A stretch of 64,000 nt of DNA from Protonemura montana (lineage: Eukaryota; Arthropoda; Insecta; Plecoptera; Nemouridae). Shown here piece by piece: positions 1-13,668 of this stretch. The stretch lies in assembly GCA_947568835.1 (NCBI GenBank), contig OX387606.1, positions 12,090,001 to 12,154,000 of the forward strand, in the 5' to 3' direction. The notes below the pieces were generated by a model. It did not search any database and was not told where the DNA came from. It worked only from the letters and a program-made list of their open reading frames with translations. The first letter of the stretch is position 1, and each line of letters begins with the position of its first letter. A program made the translations under genes and the position numbers.

Positions 1-1028
1 GAAGTGCGTTTCGGTTGGATCGGATTTGCAATTATAAAAAAAAGATATATTTTGCGGTCGCAAAAATATTATTTTTAACATCGTTTTGGCACGTTTTTAC
101 ACACCGTAGTGGTTCTGTGAAACGACTGTCTCTTCCAGTTGACGCAAAACTACATTGTACCGGAGACCGCATTTCAAAATCGTTCCGAATGAATTATTGT
201 GACAAGAATCTGTGGTACCTACTCTGATATTCATATTATTTTTTCTCTAAAACAATCTGATTATCAATCATTATCACTAACTTACTGTTTTTATAACCAG
301 CTAGTGCATGTTTTTGTCAGATTTTTAAGTGAACTTTTTTCAACTATAATAGTCTACTATTTCCCTCATTATATTTAACGTTAGTCATGTTCGTTATTTT
401 AAATTGATTGGATGTGATTTGCAACAGTTGCCACTTGATTTTACTTTCTTGCATTTACTTCTTGTAATACTTCTTGTACTTCTTGTATTTACTACGTAAT
501 GATCAATTTTCGTATGCCACTTAAAAGAAATCAATATTGCCCCAGTATTGAAATAAAACAACATTGTCTAGCATGTTTCCGCTAAACGAAAGTATCTGCA
601 AAGATAAGTTTTGCAACATGCGAGAGAAGTTCGCGTACCGAGGTTTACATCAATTTGATTTTTGATAATTTTCCAAATCATTGACCAAAAAGTTTCTATA
701 GTGAAATCACCAAAGTTAAGCGACATTGCGCTGGGTCAGGTATTAGATGAATTACCCTTGCTTATTTGCCTTACTTTCATTCGCCTTATTTCTTAACCTC
801 TCGACAGAATGGATATGTGGAGGAATCCTGTTGTTCGAGTTGAACCATCTTCCGGAAGTGAAGTTTAGCTCGTGGTCTCTTCAGTGCTCTTCGATATGAC
901 TCGGCTAGGTCAAGTTTCTCATCATCCTGAATATCACCTTTTCAATCACCGATTCTATTAGACAAATGCCACAGGGACCGTGCCTCTTTAAACACCACAA
1001 ATCAATACATCAATTATCCGTCTTGCAG
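1..1028 (+). other. Intronic or upstream DNA of the FAR gene
   Basis: AT-rich with no recognisable exon. The only structured content is the 5S-SINE relic at 697-1012, whose 3' end lies just upstream of the exon acceptor (TTGCAG, 1023-1028). Confidence 0.6.
697..1012 (+). mobile_element. 5S-rRNA-derived SINE, copy 1 (degenerate)
   Basis: It begins with the 5S-like ATCACCAAAGTTAAGCGACA, then GGTCAGGTATTAGATG (5S box C region), then the shared SINE body (CTCTCGACAGAATGG, GGAATCCTGTTGTTCGAG), and ends with the family tail TTTAAACACCACAAATCAAT. It lies in a FAR intron. The 5' 5S portion is shorter and more diverged than in copies 2 and 4. Confidence 0.85.
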
Positions 1029-4000
1029 ATGTTCAACCGGGTGCGAGAGTCCAATCCAGCGGCTTTGAAGAAGCTAGTGGTTTTCCCCGGGGACGTGTGC
1101 CTTGAGAATCTGGGAATGTCCCAGGAGAACCGAGCACGTGTGCGTGACGAAGTCTCCATCGTCTTCCACTGCGCCGCAACACTGCGCCTAGAAGCGATGC
1201 TCAAAGACGCCGTTACCATGAACACCATAGGGACGTGGAGGATGATCGAGCTCTGCAGAGGGATGCCCAAACTAGAGGTAATCAATAGCTGTGGGCACCT
1301 AGCTGTGGGTACAGGAGATTGGGGTGGATGAGATTTTCTAACCTTTTTGATTTTAACATGAGATCGTTTTTTTAATGTTAATGGTTGTTGCCAATTTAGA
1401 AAGCCTTTCTTTTGATTCTAGTTTCATGTCTATGAGACAAAAATGTCAAATCACCACTCTGAACCTTTTGAAATAATTTTAAGAAATTTCATCACCACCT
1501 CTTACTTCTGATTCGAAATGGTAAGGATGTGTAGCCAGACGGTGCATTTAACACGTTGGTTATAAAACGTGTTAAAATTTGCAGCTTTTTCTTCAAGCCA
1601 ATGGCATTTTAAGTCTCGCACCTTGGCAATTGAGTTTTGCAAGATGCTTGTCTGCTGGATTCAATTTCGTGAAACTAGACTTTGATAGCTAACATTGTCG
1701 AGCTTGAGATCGGGGAAAAAACACTTGCTAAGTCTGCGAGAGCAGCAAATAAGCATATTGAAAGAGGACTCAAAACTAATTAGCATGATCTCTATAATAC
1801 CTGATACAACAGTAGGGAAATTTAAAAGAAAATGTTCCAAACACACACCTTAATTTGAGCAGCGGCATGCTAATAAAAAAAACATAGCGTAACAAAACAT
1901 AACATAACGTAAAAAGATAATACTAGCAACACATTTTGATTTAAAAACATTGTCTCGGAGAAAATGGCTTCTGGTTTTTTTAAGTTAAGTAAGAGACTCA
2001 AAGTTAATGTGTAACTGTGTTTGAAAAAAAAAAATGGTGTCACTTTTTTTGCAAAACATCGTGATTTTGAGATGTTTGTAAAGTAATTGATATTGTTACA
2101 TTCGATATTGATTGCAGATTCTAGCCGATGTTCAATAGCAATTTCCGTGCGTCGATTACCGGTGTTATGAGACTTTTCGTTATTAATGTCTTGGATCGTA
2201 AAAAACTTGCCTCGCTTCTGGTTATAGACGCTAAGAATTCTATTCACTCCCTTACAAGCTCACTACAAAACTTAGATGCACATATAAAAAGCGACACATT
2301 CAGGAATTTTGATCTTTCGCTTGAGATCTGACAGCTAATATTTAAAAGTTTCAGACCCCTTACTCTTCACAAATTAGGTAATCTATATTTGCTCAAAAAT
2401 TTCCGAAAAAAAAAACGTGCAAAATAAAAGAGAGAACTTTGGCCAGGTTTAAACCCTTACATATGTAAAACAAATGGTTAGTGTTACCCGTAGATATCTG
2501 CGTAGAAATCTTCCCTATCCGCTTGGAGGATTTTTTAAGGTATTTTATTTCGTTATTTCTCGCAGATTACTCGCAGTTGAGACGGGTTTACACTCAATTA
2601 ATCTTTATAATTGTAACCTTAACGAACGAAACAAAAGCATCGATATTTTGAGTCTTAATTATTTAATTGTTGATGTTTGTTTACAAGGAAAGCTGTTAAA
2701 AAGGAAATTGTGGCCACCACCAGGGTCGTCTGCTTAGCAGAGAGTTTAGCATAAGCGTTGTGATGCAAACAATGAATCCAACAATAATTCCATTTACTTT
2801 ATGATTCGCCATCCCCTTTCAAGGACTCGCCAAGAAGATTATATATTTGACCTTGTCCAAGATATCATCCAGCAGTTGTCCGTCAAAAACGTAGTAACGA
2901 GGCAGAGAGAGGGTGTAAAACGCACTAACGAGGTAGAGAACTCACCAACATTTATTTCTTGGCTTTAATTATGCCTCAACCATTAAATGTACACTAAATG
3001 ACATGCCTCAATTGCGATTACACACATACAAGAGCAAATTAGGTTATTGTACGATCATAGTTTATTTGTAATTGTATGAGACAGTTGCACACATGGTTAC
3101 TTAGCTCCGAATTAATTTTGTAATAATTTTAATATACAAGAAAAAAAAATAAATGGAGGAAGGGGCCCCGAGGAAATATTACTACTTGTGAAGCATTACA
3201 GAAATTACTGTAATTGCCAAACATGGACTCAAATTATAATTTAAAAGGCTAAGAACCTAGTGCCTGTAGATAGGAACTATTCCGAAAGTCAATCAGTAAT
3301 ATTTTTGTACTATAGTTTTAATTTATTTTGTATTCTTAGGCGTTCATTCACCTGTCAACGGCGTTCTGTCACGTGGACCAGGAGGTTCTGGAGGAGAAGG
3401 TGTACGATTTCCGCGATGACGCACACGATATCATTCGACGCGTTCAATGTCTTGATGAAAAGGGTCTTAAAGAGCTCACGCCGAGGTTTGTACTTGCAAT
3501 TAATACCAGCATACTGACGAACAAGTCAAATGTCAAATTACAGAAAAGCTATTACAGAATTTTAATGCTGGTCATGCTAGTGTTTCTTCATTTCACTGCA
3601 TGTGTACACATCTATACCATTAATGATTTTCTTGTAATTGGGTTTGCAGAAACAAACTATGGTATTATTCTAAGTTCAAGAAAGACTCGCTTGGATATTT
3701 CCTAATAGTTCCAGAATTTAGGTCATGTCTTAGGGCAGAATTTAGGAATAAAATAAGATGAAATTGGCAATATTTTCTATTGCGAACAATTGAAAAAATG
3801 AAGGCTTTCATACCAGTTTTTATTCCATTGCAAAAAAGTTACGGAATATAAGTCCAGAGTATTTCATTGCTAGGATAGGTACGGCACGCTTATATTGTAT
3901 GGTGTCATCATTTCCTTTTTTTTCTATTTCCTCCTCCAATCTGCATATGTATTTTGCAGACTAGACTCTTCGGTTTCACAACCCAAATAAATAAATAAAT

Positions 4001-7000
4001 AAATACGTGCTTTAAGATAGTTTTTAGACTCGTGTCTACTTTATCTAACCTTAGCACTAGTTTTGACAAAAACTATTTGAACTGGGTTTTGAATGCTTAG
4101 TGAAGAACAACTAAATTTCCCAAAGTTTCGTAGTCTGTTACGCTATCAAGGGTAAAAGTAGACGTTGATAAAGTAACTAGTTACGAAACGTTGGGAAATT
4201 TAGTTGTTCTTCACTTAGCATTCAAAACTCAGTTAAAATATTTTTTTTTTCCAAGTTAAAAAAATCGTATTGTTCACAGTTAAGTTTAGGAATATGAAGA
4301 AGTGCATTGCTACACCAAGCAAGTGGCGTTTTAAATTTTAGGACACTAAAAATGTTACCAAATCCTCGTGTAGTTGCATATCGTTGTATTACGCATTTTA
4401 GAATTACGCGTAATCGATTGTTCTCGATATACAATTTCTACACAACAGGCCTGCCGTAAAAATCAGATTTCACCAATAGATCATTTTTAACTCTGTAATA
4501 ATGCGTAGCTGCAATATTGCTTGTTAAAAGGTACTGAGGCAAAAAAATAATGCGATCATTTTGTTACGGATTGTTTGCTGTGTTGTTGTATGCACCTTTT
4601 TTCACACTTTCACGCCAGTTTCACTCTTGACAAGAAGGATTTGGATTAAAAAAATGAAATGGATTAATTTTTACTGAAACATAGTTCGTGGGCAATGTTT
4701 ACATGATGTTTTTTAATGTAGAGACTGATTAAAATCTTAAAATTTAGTTATGTACCTACACATCTAAGTGATTGCCTTACCACTCGTTTACATTCGGTCT
4801 AGATTTGAAAATATTTGTTTTCATTTGGTTGAAATGTGGAATGTTAATATTAAAGATTGCTTATAATAAGTCAGTCGGCAAGAACAATAAACCAAATGAA
4901 TATTTCAGTTTCAATACTAAATATCAACCAAAACTCTTAAACTATACAGTTTAATACGCAATTTTAAATAAAATAAAATAAGTAATCTTGTGTAAGTAAC
5001 TTTACTAGAATTCTTATGTTGAATGCAAAAATCGTGTTTTTTTATACAAGTTTTTCGCTAAGGTACGGTGATTTTGCACAAAAGCGCTTTTTCTTGAGCT
5101 TTTTTTAGAGATACACCTTGTTTCATTTGCAGGTTGATCGCCCCACACCCTAATTGCTACACATACTCGAAGAGGCTGTCAGAGAAGCTGATTGTCGACG
5201 AATACCCAAACATGCCGATGGCGATCGCTAGGCCAGCCATAGGCAAGTACCTGCACCCACACAAACACATGTACACAACACTACGCAGCATATGTACTCC
5301 CATAAATATATTGCATTGCATTGCGTGTTGAGCCGAATTAAAATAATGTCACATTTTTGCAAAATTGCGTGAAACAATTTTGCTAAAAGAAACAATGTAA
5401 ATGCCATCTATTGTGATTTGCATAAATAATTTTTGAGGGAAAATTAAGATTTCTTTGTCTTGGGAAGCATTGGAATTTTAAGTAACTTAAGAACTAGTAA
5501 ATCAGAACTACTAGGTGAAGAAACGTTAGCAACTATCGCAGCATTAACCTGATTTGGGAAAATCGCGGTATCACAAGTGTGACAAGTAGGTATCACCGGT
5601 CACCAGTATCAAAAATGCCAAAACTTCACCTTCCAACTACACCGTAATTTACTTCGTGGTTATCACCAGAGTCAGTTGTGGTGGCTGCTCATTCAAAAAT
5701 TACTTGAATAGTGAAAGAGAACTAGTATAGAGATACTTCATATTTTGCCGATACAAAAACAAAATATTTTTCTCAAAAAATAAGCGTGGAATTCAGAATT
5801 GAAGATTTACTGTGTCGACTGCAAATAATGATTTCAAGGTTGCATATTCTGCATTCGCCACGATGACAAGTATCTTATTCTTCCTAGAAAAATACCTAAC
5901 ACATTTATTTCGACTTCTTCGGCTCATCTTCCATCTTTTAAATATTAAGGTGATTTTTGTGACACTAACAAAGCATCGCCAAAAACATTACTCTTCATCG
6001 AGTCTGACTTTCTTTTTTTTTTTCTTAATAATAACGCACTTAGGTGCAAGTGAAACGCGTACATTAGCCGCAATGACTCGGCTTATATGCAACTGATTAA
6101 GACTAGGGCTTTGCCAACTCGATTTGTATTCGTTTTTGAAGGATGTGCGAGGAGAATTTTTGTAATGTATTCTTAGATCTGTTGACCAACGTCAATTAAA
6201 ATTTACCAAAAAACGATAGACCTCTGGGATCTTCTACCCCAGACCACATCACATCACCAATGTGGTAACTGAAATGCAGATGAAGACATTATCTTTAAAA
6301 AATGCACTAAAAGAATAATTCATTAAAAAATTGTTTTTATTCAGTTGGCGCCTTTTTAGAACACAAAGAGTAAATCAGGCATTGTACTAATGCTAATGTA
6401 GTAATGTTATGTAAGGCTAATGTACTTTAGTATCTGACTTTCCAAATGTTATATTGTGGAACCAATCGTGGAAGAAAATAAAACACAAATACAAATACAA
6501 ATTATGTTTTCTAAAAGTACCGTTAGACACTATTTACTTTTGGAGGATGCGCCCCAAGCTACTACGCCCAGCCTGGCGATTTCACCCCTTTTGATTCAGC
6601 GGAAACCCTAATGGACGTAGCCGGAAATACGTTTTCCGTTCGGATGGTAAACTGGCTGACATTTTATGAAGCAAATTTTTTTATGAAATTTGGGAGACTT
6701 GGAGAGCCGGGATCCGCAAAACTGCATACACAAAAAACACGAGATTTTTATTCAGTACCTACCATTAAAATAATTGTTATTCCTCCAAAAACATTTTTTT
6801 TTTTTTTTTTTTTTTTAGGAATGACGTAATATTATTTCTAGTCAACAATAGTTGGGGTGTGAACGTAGATGACCAGCAAATGTACGCACCCTCACACCAT
6901 GCTCATATTTTTTTCACGATTATACTTTTTTACATAGTCTACGTGACCTTCACAAAACACGATTTTTAGCGTCCGGATATTTACGGGCATCGAACTTGGT

Positions 7001-10000
7001 TGATGGCAAAACCTACAAAAACATTTCTTCTTGCAAGAAAGCTTGTAGAAGAAATCAACATTTCATTCAACTCTTATTTCAGATGACAAGTTCTCACACG
7101 TCTGATGAAACATGGTCAAGCCTAATGTTCCCGTGCATAATATTTTGATGCCCGAGGCATAAATCATAGACTAATGGGCATCTGTCTTGCTGTTTTTTCA
7201 ATAGTTGCTGATGATTGATTATATGTGTAAAAATTGCATGATTTTTCTTTTGATTAAGTTGTCTAAAAAAAATCTCACTCATTGATATAGTAAGGTGCCA
7301 AACAATTAACCTACTACTTTTATCGAATTCACGTTAGCCTTGTACCACCGAAGGCTAAATTAAAATCTAGAAAAAAACAGGAACAAATCTAGCTAAACTA
7401 AAATAGGATGCAGGAAAAGAGGAACCAGCAATGTGAAATCTGATTAAAATTTTAAATGTTTGCAATTCGCAAAGTGTTTTATTATCAGAAACTAAAAATA
7501 ACCTCTCAAAATTGGAGCTCAAACGAGGACTCGATTCCTGATCACCACCTGTCGCAGGCATTTCTCTGACCAGTTGAGCTTATTTGCTAACCAATTTTTG
7601 AGAGTCAATTAGTGTTCCTAATAATAAAAAATACCAGCAATAGCCGCACCGATTACAACTGATACATCTTTTGTTCCGAATCGATTTGCAGTTTCAAATT
7701 TAACGGACACTATTGAGTCTTAACTTTATTTGTTTTGCCTTCGCAGTGACTCCTGCATTTCAGGAGCCCTTGCCAGGGTGGGTTGACTCTCTAAACGGGC
7801 CCGTGGGCCTGATCGTAGGCGCCGGCAAGGGAGTCATCCGGTCCATGCACTGCAACTCCCAGTACGTAGCGGAAGTCATCCCCGTCGACTTCGCTATCAA
7901 CGGACTTATCGCCATCGCGTGGAAGATCGCTACAGCTAAGGAGAGGTGACTATTTTTGGATGGATCTTAGGGATCTTATAGGGAATTACTGGCGTCCAAG
8001 GGTATCGAACAGTGTGACGGACACTTTGAGTGAATATGGTGAAATACCAGTGGACGCTTGAGGGAAATCGTGGAAAAATCGTAAGAGATTTGTGTTAAAT
8101 CTATGATAATCGTACAATTTCAAAATTGCAATGTTCATGCCTGACTGTTTAATAAAATTGCATACACATCAACGTTAAGAGTGGGGGGAAAGTGAGGAGA
8201 AATCTCGAGTAGATTGTGGTACAGCTACGATGAGGAAAAAGCTGGGACCAGTGAAGTAAACCAGTTTATTTGGAATTTTGGTAGATGTCGTTCAACTAGT
8301 CAGGTACTCTAACAACCGATTAGTGATCAAAATGTGTAACAATGCAGCAAAAATGCAGTAAACTTATTGTGGAATCAAGTAGCATGTTGCGTCCTTCCCG
8401 AGGACGGGGCAACGGGGAGAAAGAGATGTTCATCATGGGACCTCCCGAGCTGCTACCAGCAGCCCGACCACAGACCAGGTCCAATCTGTGCGACTTATTG
8501 TGAAGTCTTTTTTATTGTTCTGATTTAAGAGCTGTGTGTTGCGAACTTTCCCTTTTCCACCGGTTTAGCGAGCCGTGGTCAAGAATGCGTGGCTCAACGC
8601 GACGCACCGGCTTCTATTCAATCTGTCCCGGTCAAACGTTCGCACTGCGTTTATAATTAACGATTAATTTATTACTTTTTCGAATCTTTACTGTTTTCTA
8701 TAAACCTGTTAGAAATTATACCCATATTTGCATTATCGCTATGAGAATATAACACGATTGCAAACTGTTGGTTTTCTCTCAGATAATGAGAATATTGTAA
8801 ACGGATCCACCGTGGTTTAGCTGTGCAATTAATTAGCTAGTGTTTGCTTTCAAGTATCGTTCGATACGGATAATACCTTGACCATGTTAGCTCTTGCTAA
8901 AGTCTAGTTTCGAAATAAAGCGTTCATCTTTACGTTTGGTTAGGCTGGGATATTCGTTTTGGTCAATCTTCACGGGCAGTTAAGAGCTGAGACAAGGCGA
9001 AAAATCTTAATAAAGAAATGTGCAATAAGCTCAGCAATCATCCACAAGCACATACAAATCATCCAATCATCCAAATAAATAAGAGAAGACATTTTAAATA
9101 ATTTTTCCTGTGTTTACGTGTCAGCTCAAGCGATGCGTGATATGGATGTTGTCTGAAACAATGTCGGCGCCAACATTTTTTGCAAATTTTACAATTAAAA
9201 AAAATGTGCAAGAGAAATGAGTAAATTAGCTTGGAGATCTGGGAAGACTAATGAAGCTTTACTCCGTAGATTTTAAGAAAAACAAGAACGAGTCTGTTTA
9301 CTATTACAAACTTTTACCACCATGCACTTAAATTGTTTAAATTTGAATCCCGGCGCTAATGTTAAATATTCTTTACGAAAAATAGCGGCCATATGACTAC
9401 ACAAAAATGGTGGTCTTCCAGGGATGGATGCACCGTTATTTCGTTATTCCTCGCAGATTACTCAAATTTGAGATTGGTTTACGGTCAATAATTAGTAACA
9501 ATGCTTACCTTTACACTTGAAATATATACATCGATATTTTCGGTCTTATCATTATTTAATTTTAGAGGACAAGCGCAAGTGCTATCCGGTGGCTACAACC
9601 GTCACGTGTTGGGCAGTAGAGCGTTTTACATTAGCGCTGTTACTCTTGACTTATTATAAACCAAATGATTTAAATGTTTTTCTTTCAGGCCCGAACAGGT
9701 TCCCGTGTTCAACCTGACAATCACATCCGTGAAACATCTCACCTGGGGCAGGGTCCTGGAGGTAGGCAGAGTCCTCATCTACAAGTTCCCGTTCGAGATG
9801 ACAATCTGGTACCCAGACGGCCAACTCCGGAGCAGCAAGTTCATGCACAACATGTGCGTGCTCTTCCTTCACTTCTTGCCGGCATACTTCATCGACTTCT
9901 TGCTGCTCATCTTTCAACAGAAAAGATTGTATGTATGAGGTTGTGATTATTTCAATAACACCCTGTTAACTGTTAAAGCCAATAGAGACGCGGAAGATAG

Positions 10001-11959
10001 TTTCACTTTCTTTGGGTAGTATTTGGTGTTAGGCATTCAGTTTTTAAGTCGCCCACACAAGTCCTATTTAAACTTAAGTTAGATCTTATGAAAGCGTACA
10101 TAAACGTGCTATAAAGCAGTGTTACTGCCGCAAGTGCAACCTCTGTGATATAGGAATAGAGGACGTACCTGTCTCCTTATAACCTAAGCTAGGAAAAAGA
10201 AGGGCATATTTTCGTTTTTGCTTCTTTTTGGTAGTGAAAAGAACCAAGGCAAGGCCGGTACAACAGCACATATTAGGTAAACCATTCTTATAACTTAAAA
10301 ACAAATTACCTTGCCGGACAAAAACATAAGAGCAAAATAAAAATGCCGGACAAAAGATTTGTAGTGTTTTTAAAAGTGACAGTTGGCCCGCATGTCACCC
10401 TAAAACAACCGAGTGGCACCGAATGTTGTGACACTGCTTTTTCTTGTGAACATAGTTAGAAATAATTGAAATTTTAACAATGATAATTACTTTTAAAATA
10501 AATAGCGGTGTCGTCTTCTAGGATATTCCCACGCGATGAAATCCACAGTGCAAATCGTGAGAGAACATATCAGTACAGAAATGTCCCCCCAGCATTGCTA
10601 CCAACTCATGAATTATATTTCAGCTGTGGTTTTAGTGGCGGGATTTAAAAATACAAGTTATATCTCAAAATAATTCCCAGTATTGTTATAATTGCTAGGA
10701 AAATTCTAAAAAAGCTTGAAAAACAAAACAACTTGGCAGGACAAAGCTTTAGAGAAAAAAATAACGGACATCAGCGGAGATGTTTTTTAGTGTGTGTGTG
10801 TGTGTGTTTTTTTAAATAACGGTTAGCACGAATGTCACCCCAAAACGAACGGTGGTGCCTCTCCCGGAAAAGTATGGTAGCTCTCTGTCCGAAGTGTACG
10901 TGGTTAAATCTATACAATGTGTATGACCGACCGATCTAAGAAATGTTTCTCTGTTTACAGCATGGTTCGAATTCAGTGGCGCATCCAGGAGGGGCTTAAA
11001 GTTCTCCAATACTTTACAACTCGTCAATGGGATTTCAGAAGTGGAAACTTTACAGGCTTAAGAAAATTGATGTCAGAAAAAGAAAGTAATACATTTTCGA
11101 TGGCGATAGAAGAAATTGAAGATTTCGACTACATGCTGAAAGGTCTTCTGGGCTCAAGGAAATATTGCCTTAAGGAGCCCTTGTCGTCTTTGCCAAGATG
11201 CAGAAGGAACATAAGCATGTAAGTTTGTTGATCTGGTCACAGAGCTAAAATAGCACGTTCAAAAGAGAACACAATATTTTTCTCACAGTGGTACAAATTT
11301 TAAAGAAATGTTTGAGGTTAACAATGTCTAAGAGATGCCTATTGTAGAGATCTCCACAGCTTGGGGCAGACACATTTCGTAATATAATCACTTCACTAAT
11401 ACAATCACTGGTTTTTCACTAATTCATCACTTCCAGTGAATAATCTTCACTTAAATCATTTTATTATACAATATTCATCACTTCACTGGAAAAATCAAAC
11501 AAAAATACTGAAACATCAGCAAAGCACTGTCAAAAGACTAAAAAAAATATTAATTTTCTTAAATGATATTTTTGCATCAAAAACAGCCGTAATCAACATT
11601 TTCTTCTCTCATCATTTCCTCATCATTCTGTCGTCATCTTTTTTTAACCTACTAATGGCGATAAAAATAATTGTCACAAATACGCAAGTCATTTTAATTT
11701 TCATAATTTTCTTATGAAAAAAATCCTTATGTTATTTCACTTCATAACAATAATATATATAACCAGGTCTTAAAATTCTGTCTGCAGATTATGGGCCGTC
11801 GACAAGCTATGGAAACTATTCCTCATGTATATGATCTTCAGTTTGTGCTACTCAAACTCAGAGACGGTACGCTACTTCTACGACTTTGCCAGCGAACAAG
11901 TAAAGGGTGCGCCTGTCATTCGCACCTTCCTCAACAAGGCCGATTCACCATCTTTGTGA
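1029..11959 (+). CDS. Fatty acyl-CoA reductase (FAR, wat-like), 3' seven exons; 5' end outside window
   Basis: Reduces long-chain fatty acyl-CoA to fatty alcohol with NADPH; family members sit on ER or peroxisomal membranes and feed wax, pheromone or ether-lipid synthesis. Exons: 1029-1277, 3340-3485, 5133-5242, 7747-7945, 9689-9928, 10961-11218, 11788-11959; all phases match and give 457 residues ending at TGA 11957-11959. Visible features: PGDV, VFHCAATLR and FIHLSTAF of the Rossmann domain, the catalytic YxxxK as YTYSK near visible residue 141, then EPLPGWVDSLNGP, and a FAR_C region with hydrophobic stretches FLPAYFIDFLLLIF and KLWKLFLMYMIFSL. The N-terminal TGxxGxxG NADPH motif is absent; it must lie upstream of base 1, since the family is about 500 residues. 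Intron 3 uses a GC donor. Introns carry a SINE, a foldback element and a dispersed repeat. A possible AATAAA is at 12145-12150. Family certain; substrate unknown. Confidence 0.93.
2540..2730 (+). repeat. Dispersed repeat, copy 1
   Basis: The block TTATTTCGTTATTTCTCGCA at 2545, followed by GATTACTC, TTGAGACGGGTTTAC and a CATCGATATTTT motif, recurs at about 9436 and in more diverged form at about 50831. It lies in FAR intron 1. No coding capacity and no clear termini were seen. Confidence 0.6.
4016..4240. mobile_element. Foldback/MITE-like inverted-repeat element, copy 1
   Basis: A left arm (about 4081-4140) and a right arm (about 4174-4234) are near-perfect reverse complements over about 60 nt; both contain GAAGAACAACTAAATTTCCC or its complement. 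The loop is about 33 nt. The outer flank carries GTTTTTAGACTCGTGTCTAC, which recurs near 58500, 48545 and 63230. It lies in FAR intron 2. No transposase is present. Confidence 0.7.
9415..9620 (+). repeat. Dispersed repeat, copy 2
   Basis: Starting at 9436, TTATTTCGTTATTCCTCGCA and the following GATTACTC, TTGAGATTGGTTTAC and ACATCGATATTTT match the copy at 2545. It continues into AAGCGCAAGTGCTATCCGG, which aligns with the third copy near 50985. It lies in FAR intron 4. Confidence 0.6.
10791..10807. repeat. (TG)n microsatellite
   Basis: Seventeen bases of pure TG dinucleotide in FAR intron 5. Confidence 0.9.
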
Positions 11960-12848
11960 TATCATTAATTCGTTATGAGTGACGCGCATAATGAGCGCAT
12001 AATGTGATGCACTGATAATATATGGGGTGGCAAGACACACAATGGATTTTTCGGGTACAAACTGGGACTACGCTGTAGATTTTTTAAGACATTCATCAAT
12101 TATGATTTGAATCAATTAAAACGTTATTCGCACAATATTATTTTAATAAACGTTCATCGCTTCTATTGTTAAAAATTAAACCATTATCAGTTACCTTTCG
12201 TTTGCACATATAGGTTTATATTTGAGTTAGATTGCAAGACATCAGTAGGAGAAACCAATTAATTTCGTAATTTTATGTCACCCTTTATTTAGTGGAAATG
12301 GAATTGATAATATTAAAATAATATTATTAAGTAATACGGAATTTGATATTTTTATCATTATCTTATTTTTATTTTTAAATATATTACTTTTATAAGGATA
12401 TGTACAGTATTTACCTCAGTGGAAGAGTCGAGATCAAGGAACAACAGAGAATAGTAAGACATGAAAGGAATATGATATTTCTATCTAGATATAGATTACA
12501 ATAATCAATTATTACATTTTAATCAAAAGTTTGGTCCATTTATTCACTCGTAATAATCAACATCAAAGCTGTTGGAATTTCCACAGTGTATTTATTATTT
12601 ACAAGCTCAACATGTATGTACCATATAAAAACAATATAACACAAGGAAATAAAAAGTTAATAAAGAAAGCATAAATGAATACAATTTTAGTTGGTACTTT
12701 GTTTACTTCCCGACCTACTCTAATAAAACAGGTTCCAAGTCCAAGATTGTATTGCAAGAAGCGTTCAACACGCGCCATGAAATGCAGTTGCTAGGAAATG
12801 CAGTGATGCTCCAGTTGCCGTCCCTTATTTGCATTAAATGCATTCCAA
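11960..12848. other. Intergenic DNA downstream of FAR
   Basis: Very AT-rich 3' flank of the FAR gene. It contains the candidate polyadenylation signal at 12145-12150 and the left copy of a SINE target duplication at 12836-12848. No gene was seen. Confidence 0.6.
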
Positions 12849-13286
12849 CCGAACGGTTTGGCGTGTTGGAAACACCGGTTCTCGTTAGATCACCGAAGTT
12901 AAGCGACACTGCGCTGAGTCAGGTATTGGATGGGCGACCATCATACACATGACCAGTTCTGTTTGGGAGAGAGGTTGGAGGAATGAAAGTTAGTACAGCA
13001 ACTTCATTCGCCTTGCTTATCAACCTCTCGACAGCATGGATTTGTGGAGGAAACGTGTTGCTTGCGTTGTACCGTCCTTCGAAATGGACGTTAAGCCCTT
13101 GGTGCTCTTCGACAGGAGTAGGCTACGTGCCGGCACCGGGTTTTCCCTCCTCCCTTCTAGGCTAGGTTAGGTTCATCATCATCCTCAGCATCATCCACTC
13201 ATTCACCGACGTCATTAGACCAGTGCCGCATGGCCAGATGTCAAAACAGTGCGTCGTTAAACACCACAAATAATAATAATAATAAT
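12849..13286 (+). mobile_element. 5S-rRNA-derived SINE, copy 2 (intact, with target-site duplication)
   Basis: Full-length copy. The head matches eukaryotic 5S rRNA: CACCGGTTCTCGTTAGATCA, then CCGAAGTTAAGC, then GGTATTGGATGGGCGACC, the internal control region used by RNA polymerase III via TFIIIA. The body contains TATCAACCTCTCGACAGCAT and GTGCCGGCACCGGG. The 3' end is CGTCGTTAAACACCAC followed by (AAT)n. The 13-mer AAATGCATTCCAA flanks it perfectly at 12836-12848 and 13287-13299, so this is a genuine retroposition event of about 438 bp. Confidence 0.95.
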
Positions 13287-13668
13287 AAATGCATTCCAAT
13301 TTCGATAATAGGACGATCTGTGGTTTTATGCAGTTTTAACAAAATAGGCGTTTGTCTGTTTTGAAAAAGTCTGGGATAATAGTAACGAGCGAAAAGACTC
13401 AATTTGGATACCCGGAAAACATATTGTGCATACCACTGACCAAACGGCTGGACCGTTATAAAAAATTGAAAACTGAATAAATACTAAAAAACTTAAGACA
13501 ACCTAATGAAACTTTGCAAATATGTTAACCACATTGATATGTATCGTGTCTAAAAGTATAATTTATTTAATTTTGGCGACTTGTACGCCATATTTAACCT
13601 ATTTATCGCTCTTTATCGCTCATCCTTCAACGCGATAAAGAGCGCTAGAGAAGCCCTTGTTTGTGTAA

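Noticed and set aside
6520..6829. Open stretch in FAR intron 3 reading FGGCAPSYYAQPGDFTPFD and onward
   Set aside because: Locally exon-like, but the FAR exons on either side join in phase without it, there is no good acceptor, and it runs into a poly-T tract.
11436..11717. 93-codon frame in FAR intron 6
   Set aside because: Composition-driven (Lys/Ile/Leu/Phe) in AT-rich DNA; exons on either side splice in phase without it.
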